A DNA stretch of 8,969 bases from Flavobacterium psychrophilum (GTDB lineage: Bacteria > Bacteroidota > Bacteroidia > Flavobacteriales > Flavobacteriaceae): the NCBI GenBank assembly GCA_945869365.1, contig CAMBOW010000075.1, positions 1 to 8,969 of the forward strand, given 5' to 3'. How positions within the stretch are numbered: the first letter of the stretch is position 1; each line of letters begins with the position of its first letter. Positions 5,209-8,969 of the stretch are shown here, piece after piece. The notes under the pieces are model-generated. The model was not told the origin of the DNA and searched no databases. It was given only the letters and a program-made list of their open reading frames with translations. The position numbers were made by a program, and so were the translations under genes.

Positions 5209-7665
5209 ATGATAGACACCAAAGACTTTTCTTTTTTCGAAAACCAAAATAGTTTTGATTTTAAAGGATTTTTAATCAAAATTGTGAGCTATTGGAAATG
5301 GTTTCTACTCAGCTTAGCCATTACTTTTACTATAGCTCAGCAGGTGAATATTCGCAAGCAAAAGATTTATGCTTTAGAAACCTCCATCGCTATCAAAGAG
5401 GAAAACAATCCGTTTTTCACCTCCAATACCAGCTTGGTTTTCAATTGGGGTGGAACTTCTGATGAGGTGCAGAGTATTTCAAATACCTTAAAATCGAGAT
5501 CCCACAACGAGTTGGTGGTAGATGAACTGCAATTTTATATTGATTATTTACAAAAAGGGGATTACAACTACCAAGACGTCTATGGCGAGGTACCTTTTGC
5601 AATCACGATTGATCAATCCAAAGGTCAATTACTCAATAATTTGGTTGGTATTACTTTTGTTTCTAACACCGAATATGATATACAACTGAAATTTGAGGAC
5701 GCCAAAGCTCCGTTAATGTATTATGCCAATCACAGCAAAGGCAGTGCCACGGTTGTTTCAGGCGAATTCAAAAAAAGATGTAAAATAGGGGAGCAGCTGA
5801 ATCTGCCGTTTCTAAATTGGAAACTCGATGCGCTATCCCAAGGCGACCAAATACAAGGAAAAACCTATTACATCCGATTCAATAATTTTGATGAGGTGGT
5901 AAAAAAAGGACAAAATGTGAGTATCGAAATTGATCCCAAAGCGGCTTCCATTTTGGTGTTATCGATGCAAGGGCCCAACAAAAATCGCATTGTCAATTAC
6001 CTGAACACCACAGTAAAAACCCTGATAGATTCGCAGTTGGATCGCAAGAATCAATTTGCCACCAATACCATTGAATTTATTGACAGTACGCTCGTTTCTA
6101 TGGGCAATCAACTCAAGGAAACAGGAGAAGAGCTCACAAATTTCAACAAGCGGAACAACATTTTCGAGATCGAAAAAGGCGGCGAAAACATTTCGGCTCA
6201 ACTGCTCGAATACGATGTGATGCGCGATCAAATTAACCGCAAAATCGCCTATTGTAACAGCCTAAAATCCTATTTGCGCAACAGTGTAGATTATTCCAAA
6301 TTGCCGGCACCTACCGTTGCGGGTATAGATGATCCAAATATAGTAACCAATGTGGCCAAACTTATTGGGTTGTCGGCGCAACGATCGCAATTGGCCTATT
6401 CGGTGAAAAGCGAAAAAATATTCCAAGAGTTTGACAGCCAGATGGAGGCCGTAAAAAAAGTATTGCTAGAAAATGTCGCTTCTATTGGCAGTTCCTTTCA
6501 GTATGATTTGGTGTTGGTGAATAACAAAATTCAAAAAATAGAAAACGACATCAAGCAGCTGCCCGAAGACAAACAAGAGTTTCTGAAGATTTCCCGCAAA
6601 TACGATTTAAGCGATAATATTTACAATACGTTTTTACAAAAACGCAGCGAAGCTGAGATTGTAAAAGCGGCCAATTTATCAGACATTCACTTCATCGATT
6701 CGGCCAAAGATACCGGTGGCGGACTTATTGGACCCAATACCAGTGTGAACTATGTGATTGCTTTTTTTATGGGACTGCTCATTCCGTTGTTGATTGTCTT
6801 TGGTATTTTCTTTATGGAAAATGCAATTTTAAATACCGAGGACATTACCAATTTAACCTCGATTCCAATTATTGGGGTTATCGGCATCAAGCAATCGCAA
6901 TCTAATTTGTCTGTTTTTGAACGACCCAAATCGGCCCTCTCTGAATCGTTTCGAGCCATACGGTCTTCCTTGCAGTTTTTGTATAAAAAACACGAGATCG
7001 AGGGCACCAAAACCATCATGCTCACCTCTTCGATCAGTGGAGAAGGAAAAACCTTTTGCTCGCTAAACATTGCTACAGTTTTTGCGTTGAGCGAAAAGAA
7101 AACAGTTATTGTGGGTATGGATTTGCGGAAGCCTAAAATTTTTGATGACTTCAATACAACCAACGAAATAGGTGTAGTGAATTACTTGATTGGCCAAAAA
7201 ACAATGGATGAGGTGATTCAAAAAACCCAGGTGCCGTATCTAGATGTAATTACCTCTGGTCCCGTCCCGCCCAACCCTTCCGAGTTGATTATTGGCGATA
7301 CCATGAAGAAATTTATGGAAGAACTAAAAACACGTTACGATTATATCATACTAGATACACCACCGGTTGGTTTGGTTTCAGACGCCCTAGAACTCGACGA
7401 ATACGTAGATGTGAGTTTGTACATCATGCGTCAGAATTATACTAAAAAAGACATGGTGACCATGCTCAACAATCGCCAAAAACGAGGGGAGTTGACCAAC
7501 ATCAGCATCATATTAAATGGCTACCAAAATAAAGCCAAATATGGTACGGGCTATGGCTATGGTTACGGCTACGGTTACGGCTATGGAAATTACGCCAATG
7601 GGTACCACGAAGTTGACAAACCCGAATCTTTTATCAAATCGATTTGGAATAAATTGAAAAGCTAA
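5209..7665 (+). CDS. wzc: Wzc-like polysaccharide co-polymerase / tyrosine autokinase
   Basis: This 818-aa inner-membrane protein controls polysaccharide chain length and export through cycles of tyrosine autophosphorylation. An N-terminal Wzz region has its first membrane helix at about 26-44. A long periplasmic part includes predicted coiled coils (roughly 280-320 and 380-450). The GNVR-type segment starts at [16 protein letters not shown] (451-466), and the second membrane helix is at about 514-537. The cytoplasmic BY-kinase domain shows the E-x2-R-x2-R oligomerisation motif (Glu579, Arg582, Arg585), Walker A SGEGKT (610-615), Walker A' VGMDLRKPK (635-643), and Walker B IILDTPP (713-719). 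The C-terminal tail has ten tyrosines between 772 and 799, the expected phosphorylation cluster. The first Asp of the usual DxD in Walker A' is Gly636. The protein is about 100 aa longer than E. coli Wzc. The gene is co-oriented with wza and overlaps no other gene. Confidence 0.95.
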   Translation: MIDTKDFSFFENQNSFDFKGFLIKIVSYWKWFLLSLAITFTIAQQVNIRKQKIYALETSIAIKEENNPFFTSNTSLVFNWGGTSDEVQSISNTLKSRSHNELVVDELQFYIDYLQKGDYNYQDVYGEVPFAITIDQSKGQLLNNLVGITFVSNTEYDIQLKFEDAKAPLMYYANHSKGSATVVSGEFKKRCKIGEQLNLPFLNWKLDALSQGDQIQGKTYYIRFNNFDEVVKKGQNVSIEIDPKAASILVLSMQGPNKNRIVNYLNTTVKTLIDSQLDRKNQFATNTIEFIDSTLVSMGNQLKETGEELTNFNKRNNIFEIEKGGENISAQLLEYDVMRDQINRKIAYCNSLKSYLRNSVDYSKLPAPTVAGIDDPNIVTNVAKLIGLSAQRSQLAYSVKSEKIFQEFDSQMEAVKKVLLENVASIGSSFQYDLVLVNNKIQKIENDIKQLPEDKQEFLKISRKYDLSDNIYNTFLQKRSEAEIVKAANLSDIHFIDSAKDTGGGLIGPNTSVNYVIAFFMGLLIPLLIVFGIFFMENAILNTEDITNLTSIPIIGVIGIKQSQSNLSVFERPKSALSESFRAIRSSLQFLYKKHEIEGTKTIMLTSSISGEGKTFCSLNIATVFALSEKKTVIVGMDLRKPKIFDDFNTTNEIGVVNYLIGQKTMDEVIQKTQVPYLDVITSGPVPPNPSELIIGDTMKKFMEELKTRYDYIILDTPPVGLVSDALELDEYVDVSLYIMRQNYTKKDMVTMLNNRQKRGELTNISIILNGYQNKAKYGTGYGYGYGYGYGYGNYANGYHEVDKPESFIKSIWNKLKS
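7549..7584 (+). repeat. Hexanucleotide repeat encoding (Gly-Tyr)6 in the kinase tail
   Basis: Six in-frame GGY-TAY units encode residues 781-792 of the kinase. The order is GGCTAT twice, GGTTAC, GGCTAC, GGTTAC, GGCTAT. The array lies within the autophosphorylated tyrosine cluster. Gain or loss of whole units would keep the frame and change only the number of tyrosines. Third-position differences between units make slippage less likely than in a perfect repeat. Confidence 0.9.
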
Positions 7666-7667
7666 AA

Positions 7668-8633
7668 ATGAAACTACTCATTACAGGAGGTGCTGGATTT
7701 ATTGGGTCTAATTTGTGCGAATATTTTTTAGCCAAAAAGTACCAAGTGGTTTGCTTGGATAATTTTGCTACAGGCCACCGACATAATTTGACGGCTTGTA
7801 TGCAAGACGAAAATTTCAGCTTGATTGAAGGCGATATCCGCAATTTGGCCGATTGCCAACAAGCGGTACAAGGCGTAGAGTATGTTTTGCATCAAGCGGC
7901 TTTGGGTTCTGTACCGCGCTCGATTAATGATCCCATCACCAGTAATGACGTAAATGTTTCTGGCTTTTTAAACATGTTGGTCGCTGCGCGTGATGCAAAA
8001 GTAAAACGGTTTGTGTATGCGGCCAGTTCATCCACTTATGGTGATTCGGCCAGTTTGCCCAAAGTAGAGGAGGTTATTGGCAAGCCTTTGTCTCCCTATG
8101 CGATTACCAAATATGTAAACGAATTGTATGCCGATATTTTTAGTAAAACCTATGGCCTTGAAACCATCGGTTTACGCTACTTTAATGTGTTTGGTCGCAA
8201 ACAAGATCCCAATGGCGCCTATGCAGCGGTAATTCCAAAGTTTGTGATGCAATTCATGAACTACGAAAGTCCAGTGATTAATGGCGATGGTATGTATTCT
8301 CGTGATTTCACCTACATTGACAACGTCATTCACATGAATGAATTGGCAATCACTACTCAAAATCCGGAAGCGATCAACACGGTTTATAATACCGCTTTTG
8401 GCGACCGAACCACCTTGAATGAGTTGGTTCATTATTTAAAAGATTATTTAGCCGAATGGGATCCAAAAATCGCTGCAGTCCCTGTAGTGTATGGCCCAAA
8501 TAGAAATGGTGATATTCCACACTCCTTGGCGAGTATTGACAAAGCCAAGAATTTACTGGGCTACAATCCCCAGTTCTCGATCAAAACCGGATTAAAAGAA
8601 GCCGTTGCCTGGTATTGGCAATATTTGAAATAA
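7668..8633 (+). CDS. UDP-N-acetylglucosamine 4-epimerase, WbpP/TviC type (SDR)
   Basis: This 321-aa extended short-chain dehydrogenase/reductase most likely interconverts UDP-GlcNAc and UDP-GalNAc, supplying the cytoplasmic sugar-nucleotide pool for the polysaccharide. The NAD-binding TGGAGFIG is at 6-13, with the acidic ribose ligand in LDNF (Asp31). The catalytic region has ASSSTYGD (119-126) and the [11 protein letters not shown] segment (142-152) with Tyr144 and Lys148. Segments closely resembling P. aeruginosa WbpP and Salmonella TviC are [14 protein letters not shown] (80-93), [20 protein letters not shown] (168-187) and GDRTTLNEL (245-253). It lacks the short N-terminal extension of WbpP. 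The ATG lies 2 bp after the kinase stop codon, showing tight operon coupling. A UDP-Glc/UDP-Gal or UDP-GlcA 4-epimerase is the main alternative, but the WbpP-like segments favour N-acetylated substrates. Confidence 0.88.
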   Translation: MKLLITGGAGFIGSNLCEYFLAKKYQVVCLDNFATGHRHNLTACMQDENFSLIEGDIRNLADCQQAVQGVEYVLHQAALGSVPRSINDPITSNDVNVSGFLNMLVAARDAKVKRFVYAASSSTYGDSASLPKVEEVIGKPLSPYAITKYVNELYADIFSKTYGLETIGLRYFNVFGRKQDPNGAYAAVIPKFVMQFMNYESPVINGDGMYSRDFTYIDNVIHMNELAITTQNPEAINTVYNTAFGDRTTLNELVHYLKDYLAEWDPKIAAVPVVYGPNRNGDIPHSLASIDKAKNLLGYNPQFSIKTGLKEAVAWYWQYLK

Positions 8634-8654
8634 ATTATTAATAGAAGTAAGAAA

Positions 8655-8969
8655 ATGAAGATTACTAAAATTTGTTGTATCGGCGCGGGTTACGTAGGAG
8701 GACCTACTATGGCCGTCATTGCCCAAAAATGTCCCCACATTCAAGTAACCGTGGTCGATTTAAACGAAAGCCGTATTGCCCAATGGAATCACGAAGATGT
8801 TACCCAAATACCCATTTATGAACCAGGTTTAAGTGAAGTGGTTGCCGAAGCCCGTGGAAGAAATTTATTTTTTTCTACCCAAGTAGATCAAGCCATCGAC
8901 GAGGCCGAATTGATTTTCATCTCCGTAAATACCCCCACCAAAACATATGGTGCAGGCAAGGGAATGGCT
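8655..8969 (+). CDS. ugd: UDP-glucose 6-dehydrogenase, N-terminal part (cut by window edge)
   Basis: The first 105 codons are open from the ATG at 8655 to the last base, and the gene continues outside the window. The enzyme oxidises UDP-glucose to UDP-glucuronate with two NAD+, a precursor for acidic polysaccharides. The Rossmann motif is [11 protein letters not shown] (8-18), followed by [11 protein letters not shown] (31-41) with Asp35 placed to bind the NAD ribose. IYEPGL (54-59) is a UGD signature, and RGRNLFFST (67-75) and [11 protein letters not shown] (89-99) follow. These segments resemble animal UGDH more than the shorter E. coli Ugd type, and they argue against a UDP-ManNAc or UDP-GlcNAc dehydrogenase. 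The catalytic cysteine and the C-terminal domain are not in view. The gene lies 21 bp after the epimerase and is probably in the same transcript. Confidence 0.93.
   Translation, partial: MKITKICCIGAGYVGGPTMAVIAQKCPHIQVTVVDLNESRIAQWNHEDVTQIPIYEPGLSEVVAEARGRNLFFSTQVDQAIDEAELIFISVNTPTKTYGAGKGMA

Noticed and set aside
6750..7163. 137-codon open frame on the minus strand inside the kinase gene
   Set aside because: It is antisense to the conserved kinase motifs, has no recognisable domain, and is best explained as a shadow of the real frame.

Overview
The window looks like chromosomal DNA from the Bacteroidota, most likely a Flavobacterium-type member of the Flavobacteriaceae. The protein families fit this, and no start codon is preceded by a clear Shine-Dalgarno sequence. 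The promoter-like boxes match the Bacteroidota TTG / TAnnTTTG consensus. This is inferred from sequence features only; no database search was run.

The left half (about 1-4340) holds five housekeeping or metabolic genes. A CtlX-type guanidino-group hydrolase (+, 78-1028) converges with a MarC-family membrane protein (-, 1012-1635). A 101-bp divergent promoter region separates MarC from a small CoA-binding Rossmann protein (+, 1737-2102). That protein converges on a sodium:solute symporter (-, 2099-3601). After a second divergent region comes recR (+, 3718-4338). Both convergent pairs overlap at their 3' ends, by 17 bp and 4 bp. Non-coding DNA is limited to short promoter regions of about 75-116 bp that contain several perfect dyads; no gap exceeds 300 bases.

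The right half (4414-8969) is the start of an exopolysaccharide or capsule operon on the + strand. It encodes a Wza-like outer-membrane export lipoprotein, a Wzc-like co-polymerase/tyrosine autokinase with a tyrosine-rich (Gly-Tyr)6 tail, a WbpP/TviC-type UDP-N-acetylglucosamine 4-epimerase, and the first 105 codons of a UDP-glucose 6-dehydrogenase that runs off the window. Spacings are 6, 2 and 21 bp, so the four are probably one transcript, starting at a well-formed promoter at 4361-4389. Together they supply two of the nucleotide sugars (UDP-GalNAc and UDP-GlcA) and the export and length-control machinery of a Wzy-type polysaccharide pathway. Glycosyltransferases, flippase and polymerase are expected beyond the right edge.

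I found no mobile element, CRISPR array, RNA gene or clearly new system. The points most worth a second look are the regulatory dyads and repeats in the promoter regions, the near-leaderless promoter geometry, the heptamer array before the first gene, the variant Walker A' motif and repeat-encoded tyrosine tail of the kinase, and the strikingly animal-like UDP-glucose dehydrogenase.
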